Notes: a model not told the origin generated them from the sequence alone. 64,000 bases of DNA from Saksenaea vasiformis B4078 (GCA_000697055.1 JNDT01002242.1:62001-126000), one strand, 5' to 3'; counted from the stretch's first letter, positions 46,393 to 58,943 are shown. A program made the numbers and translations.

Positions 46393-48321
46393 ATGTACAT
46401 TACAGGTAAAAAGCAACATCGTTTTCCCCTCTTTCCTTCTTCTTCTTTCTTTGTTATTTATCATCGATTGTATATCCTTTAGCAGGATTGTCAGAGAACA
46501 TTCATTCAGCAGAAGGTGACACTATGAAACAAGGCTCGCCACGACCTCGTCAGTCCCCTATTCGACCACCCACACCACTTACACCTACCCATAATACGCC
46601 TTATACTTTGTTTGATTGTCCACCACCGTTGTCCTCGTCCTCCGCCTCATCTTCCACCTCGTCTTCTTCGGCCTCCTCGTCCTGGGACTGGCTGACTCCA
46701 CGTAAATATTCTTCAGTTGATGCAGCCGATTTTGGGTCGTCTTGCGCTGCATTTTGGCGTCGCGCATCTGCACCTAATCCGTCCACAACGTCAACATCTC
46801 CTACCGCAACAACCCCAATAGCGGCCGCGGCTACATTACCCATGACCCTGGCTGTATGCGTTGTCTGTCTTTGTCGCCAGTCTGCCGTCACGCAGGCTTG
46901 TGGTCATGCCATGTGCCATTCATGTTCCTCCGCCTTTCCCTATCATCCATCTTGTCCTCTCTGCGTTCCTCAGGTACAAGAAAATATTCGTGTCCGTAAT
47001 TCCTTGGCTAACGTTTTTTGGGCTTAAGCTGCAGACAAACTCCAGTTTAGATGCGCGCGAGAGAATTTCTCATCATTCTGCTGCAAACGCTGCTGCTGTT
47101 GTCCTCGCTGCCTCATTTTATGCCCCTCCAGCACCTCAGGCTCCGCCTTCTGTGGATCTCCGTTCCCAGCATCCAACTTTACTTTCTGCATCGCATCTGA
47201 GCCTAAGAATGAGTGCTCCACATTATCCATGTGCTAAACTTACCAATGTAAGGGGTGGTTTTATCCTGGCTCACTTTTTCTTTCCTCAATTCGTTTTATT
47301 GTTAACACTCACGGTTTTAGATCCCTTGGGATGTATCCCAAAATGATGTGAAAGCCTTTTTTGGGAGCTCTCGTCTCCCATCTCCTTCTGTCTATGCACA
47401 AGCCATACATGCAAGTGTAGAATACACGCAGAACTGTGCCTTAACTGTCTTTCTTTTTCTCTGCAGATCATGATGGACCGTACCACGGGCAAAACTTTAT
47501 CAGATGCCTATGTGGAGTTTGCCACCATAAGCGACCTCCGACGGGCCATCGAGTCACGGCACCAGAAACCACTCAAGGGCCGGATAGTTACAGTGACCGA
47601 ATGTACGCAAGAAGAGCTTCTCTCTGTTGTCTTCTCAAAATGGCGTGGTCAATTTTGCGGTGTATCAGCCATTCCACCAACGTCAGAAGTCGTCAAGACC
47701 ATGTCCACAGCCGCAGGCGGTGGTGGCTCAACTTGTCCTCCCTTTATTACTCGTGAAGAGATCAATTCTCTCCTCGTTGTGTGTAAGAATTACAAGGTAA
47801 ATTTCTTTCAAGACCTGCCTTTTTCTTTTAACTGAGCATGCTTTTTTTTTTTCCCTACAGCTTCATTTTTCGCGCAAGTGCGCCGAACGTCCCTTTGAGA
47901 ATATTATTAGTGTGATTACCAAATATCCTTGGCATCAAGCGCATCTCATCACTACGATGCACAGAGACCATATCTATGAAATGTTAAAGCTTTCCATTGG
48001 TGAGTGAGTCTCTCCTCCGCCACGTACGAGTAATTAATAGCATGCTACGCAGAATCACTCAAGGTTCATCTATCCAAGGACTATGTCCAAATCGAACCTA
48101 CCCTGCTTGAACGGCTGACCCGCGCGGGGATCATGTGTTCCGCCTTCACTGAACGTCAAAAGATGACTCTACTACAGACAGCACGAATCGAATGTCCTCC
48201 TGATCTCGTTCATCTACTTCTGCCAGTCATGCCACAGAATTATTTGGCAGTACCTTACGATCGAGCCAAGCCGAATTTTCCGCCCATGTGTGATAATCCT
48301 GGCGACCATCTCATATATTGA
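46393..48321 (+). CDS. RING-finger plus RRM RNA-binding protein
   Basis: Seven exons (46393-46405, 46486-46973, 47035-47247, 47321-47410, 47467-47796, 47861-47999, 48053-48321), phases agreeing, give 513 aa. The first exon is just 13 nt. Residues about 129-163 form a RING-like C3HC4 pattern (CVVCLC ... CGHAMCHSC ... CPLC). Residues about 239-330 contain an RRM (IPWDVSQNDVKAFFG, then IMMDRTTGKTLSDAYVEF). The C-terminal part (LHFSRKCAERPFENIISVIT) resembles a conserved but uncharacterised fungal RRM protein family. The intron at 47411-47466 begins GCAAGT, a GC-AG intron required to join the RRM. The combination suggests an E3 ligase acting on RNA-associated targets, but this is inference. Confidence 0.83.
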
Positions 48322-48474
48322 GCCGGTATAATCAGTACCGAAAAGGGGAAAGAAAAGAAAAGAAAATAGTTTTTCGTTACGTTAAAGAGTGTTTTACATG
48401 GGTAATTAAGAAGAAAAACATTTGGTCAGAGAAAAAAGAACAAAAAAATAAAAATCTAGTTCCTTTTACGCATT

Positions 48475-49431
48475 CTACGAATAGTAGCCGGGCAAGAGGT
48501 ATTCCAGCTTCTTCACTGTTTCGGGGTTTCTTTTCTCTGGTGCGGTCATGCCAGCAAACTTCATTGAACCCTTGAGGTCAGGGACCAAAGTACGTTCACG
48601 CACGGCCTTATCCAGATGAGGCAGAACAGCCATCAACAATTTCTTTGCGTTGGCACCATTGTTGACCATGTTTTGCATCACAGTTTCGACTGTCACAGCC
48701 TCTTCCTCAACACGCCAGCAGTCATAATCGGTAGACATACACACCATCTGATAGGCGATCTCAGCTTCACGGGCCAACTTGGCTTCTGGTAAAGCAGACA
48801 TGTTGATAATATCAGCTCCCCAAGATCGGTACAAGTGAGATTCGGCACGGGTCGAGAATGCAGGGCCTTCCATGCAGACAGCCGTCTTGTTGCGGTGAAG
48901 TTTGGCTCCATTCTCAAGCACATCACGCTGCTCATAGACCAAATCAGCGATACCGGCGTGGAAGGGGTCCGCAAAACCAGCATGAGCAACAAGGCCTTCA
49001 CCGAAGTAAGTGCTGGGTCTCAAGCCACGTGTACGATCAATCAATTGGTCAGGAAGAACAAAATCGCAGGGTGGAATCTCCTCACGCAGCGAACCAACAG
49101 CTGAGAAGGCCAAGATCGCTTCAACACCGAGATGTTTCAACGCAGCAATGTTGGCTCTCACGGGAACTTCAGTTGGTGTCAAGTAGTGACCGCGGCCATG
49201 ACGCGCAAGGAAGGCAATCTTGGTGCCACTTGGCAACTTGGCAATAATGATCTTGTCGCTAGGAAAACCCCAGGGCTGTTTTCGAAAGTGTCAAAAGCGC
49301 TGTTCTTCTCAACAGGCGCCGTAACTTACAGTTTCGGGATGTACTTCCTCGACAACCTCCAAATTCTCCAAGTGATACAGTCCGGAGCCACCAATGACGG
49401 CGATCTTGACGTCGTGAGTAAGTTCAACCAT
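48475..49431 (-). CDS. MTAP: S-methyl-5'-thioadenosine phosphorylase
   Basis: Phosphorolysis of methylthioadenosine, the polyamine by-product, to adenine and methylthioribose-1-phosphate in the methionine salvage pathway; cytosolic or nuclear. Two exons (49431-49330, 49275-48475) give 300 aa, close to the family length. Seen: phosphate-binding IAVIGGSGLYHL, FLARHGRGHYLTPTEVPVRA, VGSLREEI, CMEGPAFSTRAES, and the purine/ribose-site segment NMSALPEAKLAREAEI. The first ATG begins the conserved beta-strand, so the start is firm. Convergent with the RING/RRM gene (153 bp between stops). Confidence 0.95.
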
Positions 49432-51545
49432 GTTTATCTTGGTGCGAGAATCGCAGACGGGAAAAAGAGAAAGACTGTGCGTTTTTTATTGGCTTCCATG
49501 GGAGAAAGATAAAAAAAAGTCTCGATTTTTAAAAGTGCGAAAGAGGAATTCACCCAATCAAGATGAGATAAGACGAAGTTTAAATGACAACATCTACATA
49601 CACAGCGAGTTCTGGCACACATACCAACCTGGTATAGCAAGATGCTAAGAAGAAACAGATACAATATCAAAGCTAGGTGATAGTGTGTAAAAATCAGGGC
49701 TGCTTTCCAATGCAGATAATCAGTAGTGAAGAAGCCTTTGATGTTCCTGAGATCACAGCAGATACAAGTAACCAACCCAAAGTAAAGTAAAACATCAATT
49801 TCGTAGCTGAATAACATGGATATAATGTCAAGTGTTCTCTCGAAATGCGCATTAACACAAGTAATACTATTAGAATAAGGATAGGTTCGTCAGATAAAGT
49901 TAAAACAACAATCATAGGTCAGCGCGCTTTTTAGAGAAAGTAGCAGTTAGTTTCTTGACTCCCGTATGCGATCTAGATCCCAATACCATGCTAGTTTTCA
50001 AAGGATTTGATTAATCTCTATTCTTTTTTATTATCTCGCTTGTCTATTAACAGATAAATGGATCACCCTATCTGAATTCTGCAGAGGAGTAAAGTTGCAG
50101 GGTCCACCACCTACTGTTAGTGTGTGCGGAGTGTAATACTGAAAGAAAAGGAGTAGCATCAGTCAGAATAGGTTCTTATATAAGCGTAATAAAAAACAAA
50201 CATTCGGAAAGGAGTCAAAAAAAGGAGTTGTCAATTTGGGCGCGTCTGATCATACCAATGGTGCCAACGAATTTAAACTCAGAGACCATGTGGGTGATAA
50301 ACTACGAGACGCTGTATAGATTGTTCTATTTCTACTTTTCAAGGAATTCAATTAATCGCCTACCTTGCATCATGATATAAACGTTTTACTATAGTTTATA
50401 TCAAAACATGAGAAAAAAAAGAAGGAGAACGTTGACTTTTAGTATAACATGTCATGAGTGTAGTCCAATTGGGTTTCGGATAACTATACTGTTCGGGTTC
50501 CTTTCTCCGAACGCGATGAGGATCTGTAGTAGTGATTTGTCCCTGGAATAATTGTTGGGGCTAGGCTCTCTCAACTGTACGAGGCAAAAGAGACAGTTTG
50601 TCACGGTTTCCATCGTTGCCATAGTCATCGCGAGTATCTAGAATCTTGCGCCATTGATAACTGGATCGATAAAGTAGATTCTATGAGAAAACCGTTCAAC
50701 CCTCAGCTGAAAGTCGTCTTTTGCTCAATACGGGTGTCAGTCTAGTGACTAGCAAAACAAAATTAAAAACAAAAGCCTCCGGAAGAGCCGATCCGATCTC
50801 GTTCATTGATGCATCTTCACGAACACAACCGTATCATCACCGTAGACGGAGGTTATACGGCGCTGCCTTTCGATAATGGCAAGACAGGACGCATATAGCG
50901 AAATTGTACTTGTTCTGACCATTTATGCAGCAACAGGAATGCTATGACCCGATCAACGTCATACAGGTATTCTAGCACATGGGTGTGTAACCAAAGTGAA
51001 CAACCAAACCATTTCGATATCCATCCAATCATTTCCAATATCTCTGATGGTGTAAATGATGCTAAAAATCCTCCCTGAAATGACGATGCTTGTATCCGAA
51101 ATATTCTTTATGTTTTCAAGCTCTTTACTGGTGTGCGAGCGTGAGCTATTTTTACATGAAGCGGCTGTACGGAACCAGCTAGCAATTTCAATTATCAACG
51201 CTAATGTTTCGAAGTACTTTCGTCCTGGCAATGCAACATCCCCTTAATCTCAGCAATCCTAAACCTAGTAATATTCAGTTTGAAAGGAAGATTGGCTGAT
51301 GCATGACATGCATTTCATCACAGACGTACCGTGTTCTGCTGCTTGCACAGGATCGTTATGCGCCACTTGGTGCATTTATGTGTCTCAATGCATGAAACCA
51401 TTGTGATATCCAAACCAATGGATAAATCCCGTCGTGTAATGAATATGACATTTAGAGTCCTGTAACTTGACATTCATCACGCAACTGTTACTTTATTACA
51501 GCAGACTAACTTTATCAAACATCTTGTATTGCATGAGAGCTAATT
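49432..51545. other. Intergenic, 2.1 kb between MTAP and CHL1
   Basis: AT-rich. Open frames on the minus strand at 50853-51038 and 50959-51231 are short and unrecognised. No RNA gene seen. Confidence 0.45.
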
Positions 51546-54500
51546 TCACTGAGATGGCGGGTTTCTGTTCTTCCACTGTCTAAAGAACCCTGCAGTAGCA
51601 CCTATCGATTTACCAAATTTTTCGCAGCGTTCTATGCGATTTCCGATCCACCCGGGTAGCTTGTTTTGAATACGTGGTGTACTGTATCGTTTGTCCAGCA
51701 AAACGATGACAGCATAATCGTTTTTGTGTCGTATTGCGCGTCCTAAATCAAACCGTTTACTAATAATTATCATATCATCTTATATATACCAATAGACTGG
51801 TTTACACCCCTCATGCAAAGATTTTCATAATATTCTTGTCCGCCGTCGACAGACGATGGTGTATTTTTCCCAGAGACAGTTTCTTGTGTCACTGTATGAC
51901 TTTTTGCGTATTTCATTTTTTCCTTCAGTTCCACAGATGTACTATTGGCAAACGGAAGTCCAACCATGATTACACCTCTACAATGTCATCTTAGCCTATC
52001 GCATTCATACTTCCTTTCTACATACCGGCCTAAGCGATCGGAAAAATTGATTCCTTCTGACATTTTTCCATTCACAACACATAGCAAGAGAGCGCCGCCA
52101 GACTATATATTAGTGAGCTCAAAGATTCGTTACTTCAACTGGCATACCTTATCTGACTCTATTTCCAAGGCATAGTCACGTAACGTAGTTTCTACCATGT
52201 TGCTTTCTCGTGGCTCTTTGAATATCTGTTGTACTCAATTAGACTCAGATTAGCTTCTTTACATTTTCCTTGCCTTCTTCTTTTTAGTTAATCGTGCAGC
52301 TATATTCCCTCCTTCTGCTGAGTTCCATCGATTATACACCATTTCAAGGAACGTAAAACTTGCAAAAAAGCAGACCACACCATCGGGAATGACATTACAT
52401 AAGTTTATAACAATCTGGCCCACTTCGTCGATCTAGATATTGTGATAAGCTTGCAATCATATAAGATGAAGAGCGTAATACCAGCTTCATGTCTTGCCGA
52501 CTGTCAAATGTGAATATTAACGGTTTTCCTGTTGGTCCTTCGTCGACAGTCATCGCTAATAAATTAGAAGGAGGGATGATATGCCCGCAAGAGAACCGGT
52601 TGATGCGGTTACTTGGTACGTCAGGAAACAGGTTTATCATAAAATCCGATATCTTTCAAATGGTAAGCATAAAAGATGAGAATGATTCTCTTATTTTACC
52701 GGTTCCATCGTGCCACCTGCCAAGATCACACTCCTTGATTCTTCCACAATAGGCCGGAAAGCCTCTGCAGGGTTCAGAAGCATGTATTTAATTGTTGCTT
52801 CTGACTCCCCACCAAAGTTTATCACAATACAACCATCCTTGTCAGGGTTTGTCAACGTAGTCAAGAACGATTCGATCTGCGTCAGTGCCGGTGCTGACGA
52901 TGGACGGCTATGCGTAGGAGCTGGTCCGTTACTTGTTTTGTCTTTTGCTCTTTCTTTCTCTTTTTGTTCGCGAATTTTATCCACAAAACCGTTTAACTTC
53001 CGAGCAAGGTTGCTCTCTCTCAAGTAGTTTTCGATTTTGAACATATTCAGGTGATCGACTTTTGCCAAGTGCAGGAATTCATTGACACCTATTACCCGGT
53101 CTTTTCGTTCCACCGCGTTCGATTCAAGTATGTGTAGCAAAGCCTTGGTAATGTTCATGATTTGTTTAATATAAACTACGTTCTTCCCCAGGAGTCGTGA
53201 CTGATACCGTCGTAGATATAGCGTTAACTGAGATAATGTCATGCGAATCTGAAGATTACTCAAGCTGACCGTGTAAATCGAAGTGATTGTCTCCATCAAA
53301 TTGTGTGCCTCGTCGACGATGACAACGTTGTTCTCAAGGGAAATTCCTAATGATTTTCGGGTATGCGCATGAAGAAGATACTGATAGGGTAATACGACAA
53401 GCTGGAAATAACAATAAGTAAGGATCTTTGAGGGACGTCATCTTTACTTGTGCTGGTTTCACGGAATTTCTTGATCCATAATAAGGGCAGGTATGCAAGG
53501 ATTCGCCAATGCCGATGAGATCTTCGATATCACGAACCCGCGCCTAAGAAAATCATTAATCAAGTATTAAGCTTCGTTTCCATCGTACCAACGCATGATC
53601 GCGAAAATCATCCATCTTGGCTTTGTCTTTCATTGATGGCAGGAAAGAACATTTATCCTTTGCCGTTTCTAGAATGCGTTATAACGAGCTTTCCGGACTA
53701 TCCGTACTTACTATTCTTCTGTAGATCTCGACAAGCCTCATCCATAAGAGAAGCGTGTCTTAATCTACGTACATTCTCGTTGATGCACAGGTTTTTCCGT
53801 GATCCCAAAGATATCGTCCATATATCGTCCGCATATGAGGTTTTGTTTACTTCGTGGATAAATTGTGACAACTGGGAATGTGTTCTGCTCGCATAATATA
53901 TCTATAACATCTTATCAGTCACATTCACACAACACGAAAGAAGAGACCTTCAGTTCATCAAATTCTTCTTCACTAGGGTCTATTTCGTCATTCGCACCAT
54001 CATTTGGATCCCCTGAATCAAGTCTAACGTATGCATTTTAAAAAACATTTCCCATATTCATGATCTGCTTACTGTGCAAGGAGCGCTTGGACCTCTTTTG
54101 ATAGATTGTTGTCGTTATTTCTAGCAGCATGGTCCTCATCGTCGCTTGTATATTCATCTGGTAGGAACTCATCGTCATTATCGTTTGATGTCTGTGTACC
54201 GCCCTATCGATTCTATTAAATCCTGCTGCGTTTTCCGCTACTTACTCTTTTATGTCGCTTTTTATTTGGCTGGCGTAGCACAACAAGTGAGTCAGAAGTT
54301 TCTTGTGCACGGATACGCTTGATACGCTGCTGCATGTCTTGCTTAAATTTCTCTCTGGATTGTTTACATGTCCCAGAATATTTGTCAACAGTGAATGCTC
54401 GGACCCAATCCGGCTCTTCGTCTGTAGTTCATGAGTTCCCAATAAGCATGATCGATTGCCGTACCCTCAATTACCGGACTTGATGTTTCGTTCAATGAAC

Positions 54501-54729
54501 CATGATCTTTAAGCCAACGCAGCGATCCACAAATTAGACTGAGCGATTTGCCCTGTGAATCGCCATTAGCAAATGAGGACACGATCTATTAGCATACCGT
54601 GCCCGTAGGACTTTCGAAGATACCGATCTTCTTTTGTGATAGCGTTTCATAGAGCGTACTCATGAATTTCTGCTGGATAGAGTAGGGCTCATACGGAAAA
54701 CCGAAATCAGAAGGTACATCGGATGTCAT
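51546..54729 (-). CDS. CHL1: ATP-dependent Fe-S DNA helicase CHL1/DDX11
   Basis: XPD-like 5'-3' superfamily 2 helicase needed for sister-chromatid cohesion and replication-fork integrity in the nucleus. It has many exons; I have not resolved every junction, so exon ends are not listed. Pieces seen in order on the minus strand: N-terminal [16 protein letters not shown] and the Walker [16 protein letters not shown] split by an intron, then [26 protein letters not shown] region (here [12 protein letters not shown]), Cys-containing iron-sulphur segment ([21 protein letters not shown]), DEAHN followed by [17 protein letters not shown]-type region (LAGGTMEP), FFPSY-like region, motif VI ([17 protein letters not shown]), and a tail [14 protein letters not shown]. 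The start at 54729 gives the conserved opening. No stop or frameshift noticed. Confidence 0.9.
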
Positions 54730-55153
54730 TTGGGATCGTGGGGCAACACGATGTCAAACTTTCCTCTCAGCAGAGGATACAGTCACCCACGGAAATTGAG
54801 GGAAATGAAAGTCGGATATTCCATTCGCGTCGAATGCAATCCGCACATTTCGCCACATCAGTCTATACAGGGATAGCAAAGGCCTGTCCACCTACCTACA
54901 AATGTATTAACCTTCATCTCCGGACAAGCGCTATGGATAAGCTATTTTAAGCCCGTTATCTCAGCAGATACATGGATGTAGCACAGAGAGTGGGGAACTA
55001 TGGATCCAGTAACTGCACAGAGGTAGTAAACTGTTACGATGACAAAAAACTCCTCGTTACTGTTCATCTTTTCTTATATCGCTAAAGTCAAAATTAAATC
55101 TTGCTCATGTACAACGTATTCCCTTGCGCTAAGAACAAGACCAATGCTACCTT
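54730..55153. other. CHL1 upstream region
   Basis: About 420 bp between the CHL1 start and the fold-back element; holds the CHL1 promoter. A short plus-strand open frame (54723-54950) overlaps the CHL1 start and shows nothing recognisable. Confidence 0.4.
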
Positions 55154-55405
55154 CACTATGGATTAAATTTGGATTTTATTGTAAGCCGATGAGCGCTTCG
55201 CCATTTAGCATGTCCGCTCTAGCCAGTTCCAAGAAGAAAAAGTATATAAAAAGCCCTTAACACGCTTAAAGGGAAAAGGTAGAAGGCTAAAGGAAAAGTG
55301 AACAAAAACGGAGAAGGTGCACTAGGTGAAGAAGAGATCGAAGAAAGAAAAAATAAAATAATAATAATAATAATACGAACGAGAGTGGGGATGGGGAGGA
55401 AGAGA
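55154..55405 (+). repeat. Left inverted arm
   Basis: Begins at CACTATGGATTAAATTTGG and runs through a GA-rich, (TAA)n-containing inner part to GAGTGGGGATGGGG. It is the reverse complement of the arm at 56436-56679, with small indels increasing toward the centre. Confidence 0.8.
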
Positions 55406-56430
55406 CCTGCGAAAAGGCAGAAGAAGCAGTTGTTTGGGGATTCCGTGCTTGTCGTGGAGGAGTAGTTAACCAGGTGAGAAAAGGACTGTCGTGGTTTGGA
55501 TCTGGGAGGAAAGCGTCAATTAATGCGACATATGCGACAAGGTCTATCCATAGTGCTTTAGAATGCCTGACTGCAAAACAGATCCAAGTACTAGAAGACG
55601 CACAGTCGAACTGCCTACGCCTGCTCTATGGGGCGCATAGCCGCTCCTCTACAACTGTGATGAAGCACCTTTCGTGCATCCCACCAATGTCTGTACGGGC
55701 CGCAACGCTACAGTGTAAATTCATTTATCGTGCATACCACCTGCCACCCGATTCTCTGCTCTCGTCGCTCTTACCTCGCTTGCAAGGTTCCCTGCAATCA
55801 CAATGGCAAATCGTTCGATCAACTCCACTATGGGCGCAAATCCCGACTCCGTGATCAACTATTGACCGTAAAGCACTGAACAAACATATACGGAACTTCT
55901 GGAATGCTCGTTTCCGTGATCTACTCCTTGGACCGGGAAATATCCTTCTTAAAGCCTGCCACGCAAACCCCGGTGTCGATCCGATCATGTAGCTACCGAT
56001 GACCAGAGAAGAGCGCAGCAGATGTATTCGATGGCGGCTCGGGTGGATGCCTAACGGTAAACCCTGGCCATGCCGTAATTGCCCCGCGCATGATCAACTC
56101 AGTCGCCGCCATGCTCTCTATTGCTTTCAGACCCACCGTCAGCTGAACGTGCCACTTGTCGTCTTGGACCCGATCTTCTACGTCCTTAACACTACCAACT
56201 CGCCCACCGCGTACTGAGGCACAGATAGACCACTGGCGCCATACCTGGCTTACACTGACCAAGATACTTCGTCAGCTGGATGAACTTTGCCACACTGATG
56301 GTGATTTTCGTCCGGATCCAACCCATGACAGTCCCTTTCTCACCTGGTTGACCACCCCTCCACGACAACCACAAGCAACCACTTCTTCTGCCTTTTCACA
56401 GGTCTCCGATATGTCGAGCTTTTGATCTAA
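55406..56430 (+). pseudogene. Non-LTR retrotransposon (LINE) ORF2 C-terminal remnant
   Basis: The plus strand reads a typical post-RT segment with HSALECLTAKQIQVLEDAQS and LRLLYGAHSRSS, then an RNase-H-less C-terminal region with a zinc-knuckle-like CxxC-x9-H-xxx-C (CRNCPAHDQL ... HALYC). The frame carries stops at about 55852 and 55990, and the last part (from about 56160) is in another frame. So there are at least two nonsense changes and one frameshift. The catalytic RT core is absent. Non-functional. Confidence 0.8.
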
Positions 56431-56435
56431 TCTCT

Positions 56436-56679
56436 CCCCTCTTCCCCCCCATCCCCACTCTCGCTCTTATTATTATTTTTTTTCTCTCTTCTTCGATCTT
56501 TTCCTTACATCATGCATCTTCCCCACCTCTGTTCCCCTTCCCATTAGCCTTCTACCTTTTTCCCTTAAGCGTGTCAAGGGTTTTTTATATACTTTTCTTC
56601 TTGGAACCGGCTAGAGCGGACATGCTAAATGGCGAAGCGCTCATCGGCTTACAATAAAATCCAAATTTAATCCATAGTG
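56436..56679 (-). repeat. Right inverted arm
   Basis: Reverse complement of 55154-55405; ends at AATCCATAGTG. The bases that follow (CTTTAG) extend a 15-bp identity with an internal LINE site at about 55549. Confidence 0.8.
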
Positions 56680-57093
56680 CTTTAGGTGATTCCATCTAGA
56701 ATCGCCTTTCGGGAGTAGATTCCTTCTATTCTACGCGCTTTATCCTTACAAGCTTGCACAGTTCACCGTCATTCAAATGCCTACGGTTACTTGTTTCGGT
56801 TGCTATCTCTTCTTAGAAAATAATCCGGTGATATTTATTTTTCTTTTCCTACAGCTGATCTTTGGGTTTCTTTATACAAAGACATTCAGCAGATTGTCAA
56901 AAAGATGTTGGATGTTTGCAACCCATATTGGAAAATGTGCTTGTTTCTGTTGAGATAATGGGCTTACGCGAAATCTATTTTTCTATCATGGTTCACCATT
57001 TTGCCGTTTATGGAAATTCGTAGCTCCCCCACAAATGATATTTCACCACATTCAATCGTTGTGCGACGCTTTCTTTCGCCCCTTCCTTTCGCT
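56680..57093. other. DNAJC3 upstream region
   Basis: About 410 bp between the fold-back element and the DNAJC3 start; AT-rich, no other feature seen. The insertion lies close enough to influence the promoter. Confidence 0.4.
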
Positions 57094-58943
57094 ATGCGCT
57101 CTCATCGCTTGCTTGCATGTCTATTGCCATTTCTGCTTCCAGCAACCGTGCTGACCGAGAAAACAGCTGATCAGCACGTCTTGGATGGTAATCAGTTCCT
57201 GATCGGGGGTCAGCTTGATAGTGCCCTGATGAGCTACGATGCAGCAATCCGTAAGTTCGATGAGGAAAGAAAAAGTAAATCACGTACGAATGTCTCGTTC
57301 ATTAGTTAAGGATCCCGGTAATTACTTGTCCTATTATAAGCGAGCAACAGCGTACCTGTCCCTGGGCCGCACCCACGCCGCTGTCGAGGACTTCTCCAAA
57401 ACTTTGAGTTTGAAACCTGACTTCGATCACGTCCTAATCCAACGCGCTCGTATTTATGTGAAAACGGGAGAATTTGAACTGGCAAAGCAAGATTTGCAGA
57501 AATATCTTGCTTCTCAATCCAATGATAGCGACGCTTCTGCATTGGTATACATAGTTGTTGTGGCACAAATCTGTAGAAAGGCTGAACCCGAAATTTATTT
57601 TCTTTATCTAGCTAGCAACCGTAGTCGAGGCTGGACAGCGGGCAGAACAGGCCGAAAAAGAACGTCTGGCAGAAAATTATGATGCTTGCATTCAACTGAT
57701 TTCAGACACGATCGCAACCGCACCACAAAAAGCGAAGTTTCGTTTGGTGCGCGCTAGATGTCACATTTCCAAAGGCGAAATTGAAGAAGCTGTCGGAGAT
57801 TTGACGTACGTTAACGAACCAACCGCCTTTAGCGTTTTGTACTGATCTTGTTACTTACAGCCGTGTGGCGTACTTGACGCCATCTGACGCAGAACTTTTG
57901 ATGCAGCTTGCTAGCATCCAGTTTTTCTCCCTAGGTGAAACACAAGGTGCACTGTCTCAAGTGAAGCAATGTCTTCACTATGATCCTGAGCAGAAGAAAT
58001 GCAAAGCTCTCTTTCGCACGATAAAGAAGTTAGATAAAGCGCTAAACAAAGTCGAAGATGATACACAACGGAAAAAATACGCTACTGCCGCTAACCAGCT
58101 TGTGGGAACTGCAACGAAGAATGGCATTATGGCAGATTTTGACGGACATTTAGAGGAACTTGCGAAGGAGCTGAATGTAAAAAAGGCTGTGCTGCCAAAA
58201 CGACTTCACTTGCGAGCTTATACCCTTGCATGCAAGCTCTTTGGAGAGCAAAAGGAAGACAAAAAGATTGACACTTGGTGCACGGCGACACTCGATTTGC
58301 AGGAGGATCATGTCGATGCGCTGATATATCGTGGTGAGATGAAGATGAGGGCAGACGATCTGGAGGCAGCGGTACGAGACTTCGAACGCGCGGAACAAGC
58401 AAGTGGAGGCGGTAATAACCGTGTGAGACACCTACTACAAAAGGCACAGCAACAACTACGACAACGAAAAAAACGAGATTACTATAAGATATTAGGTAAG
58501 CAGTATGACACCTCACTAAATCTATAACTTATAATCGTTGCAATGAAGACGTTAGTCGAAACGCTGATGCACGAGAAATCAAGAAAGCGTACCGGAAGAA
58601 GGCACAAGAATGGCATCCAGATAAATACAATGGTGACCTGAGTAAAGAAGAAGTCGAGCGGAAGATGGCCGACATCAATCAAGCTTACGAAGTTCTAAGC
58701 GACGCAGGTAAAATAAGGACGATCTAGTGATAATTACCAAGTCGGTTTTACTTACGACACGTATTTGCTATAGAAAAACGCCAGCAATTCGATCAAGGAT
58801 TCGACCCATATGATCCTGAGGCAGGACAGAATGCCGGATTCGCGTATGACCAGAACCCATTCGCTGATTTTGGCGGATTTCCTTTCGGTGGCAATGGTGG
58901 TGGCGGTGGTCACACGTTTTCGTTCAAATTTGAATTCCCTTAA
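57094..58943 (+). CDS. DNAJC3: ER co-chaperone DNAJC3/P58(IPK): TPR plus J domain
   Basis: ER-lumenal TPR/J-domain co-chaperone that binds misfolded clients and stimulates BiP/Kar2 ATPase during the unfolded-protein response. Six exons (57094-57250, 57306-57544, 57612-57805, 57861-58495, 58549-58707, 58774-58943), phases agreeing, give 517 aa (animal proteins are about 500). I start at 57094, which begins a signal peptide ([20 protein letters not shown]). TPR repeats follow ([40 protein letters not shown], and others), then the J domain from about residue 401 ([24 protein letters not shown] with HPD), ending in a Gly/Phe-rich tail ([18 protein letters not shown]). No ER-retention signal is visible, as in relatives. 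The neighbouring hydrolase is on the same strand 700 bp on. Confidence 0.94.

Larger units (their letters stand above)
55154..56679. mobile_element. Fold-back element enclosing a dead LINE fragment
   Basis: Two long inverted arms, about 55154-55405 and 56436-56679, match as reverse complements with indels. The outer 130 bp are nearly identical (for example AGCATGTCCGCTCTAGCC and GAGCGCTTCGCCATTTAGC in both arms). Between them lie about 1,030 bp encoding the C-terminal, post-reverse-transcriptase part of a non-LTR retrotransposon. No clear target-site duplication flanks the arms. No intact reverse transcriptase or transposase is present, so the element cannot move by itself. Confidence 0.75.

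Noticed and set aside
55154..56679. Classical cut-and-paste DNA transposon
   Set aside because: Long terminal inverted repeats are present, but the interior encodes LINE-type sequence, with no transposase and no visible target-site duplication.
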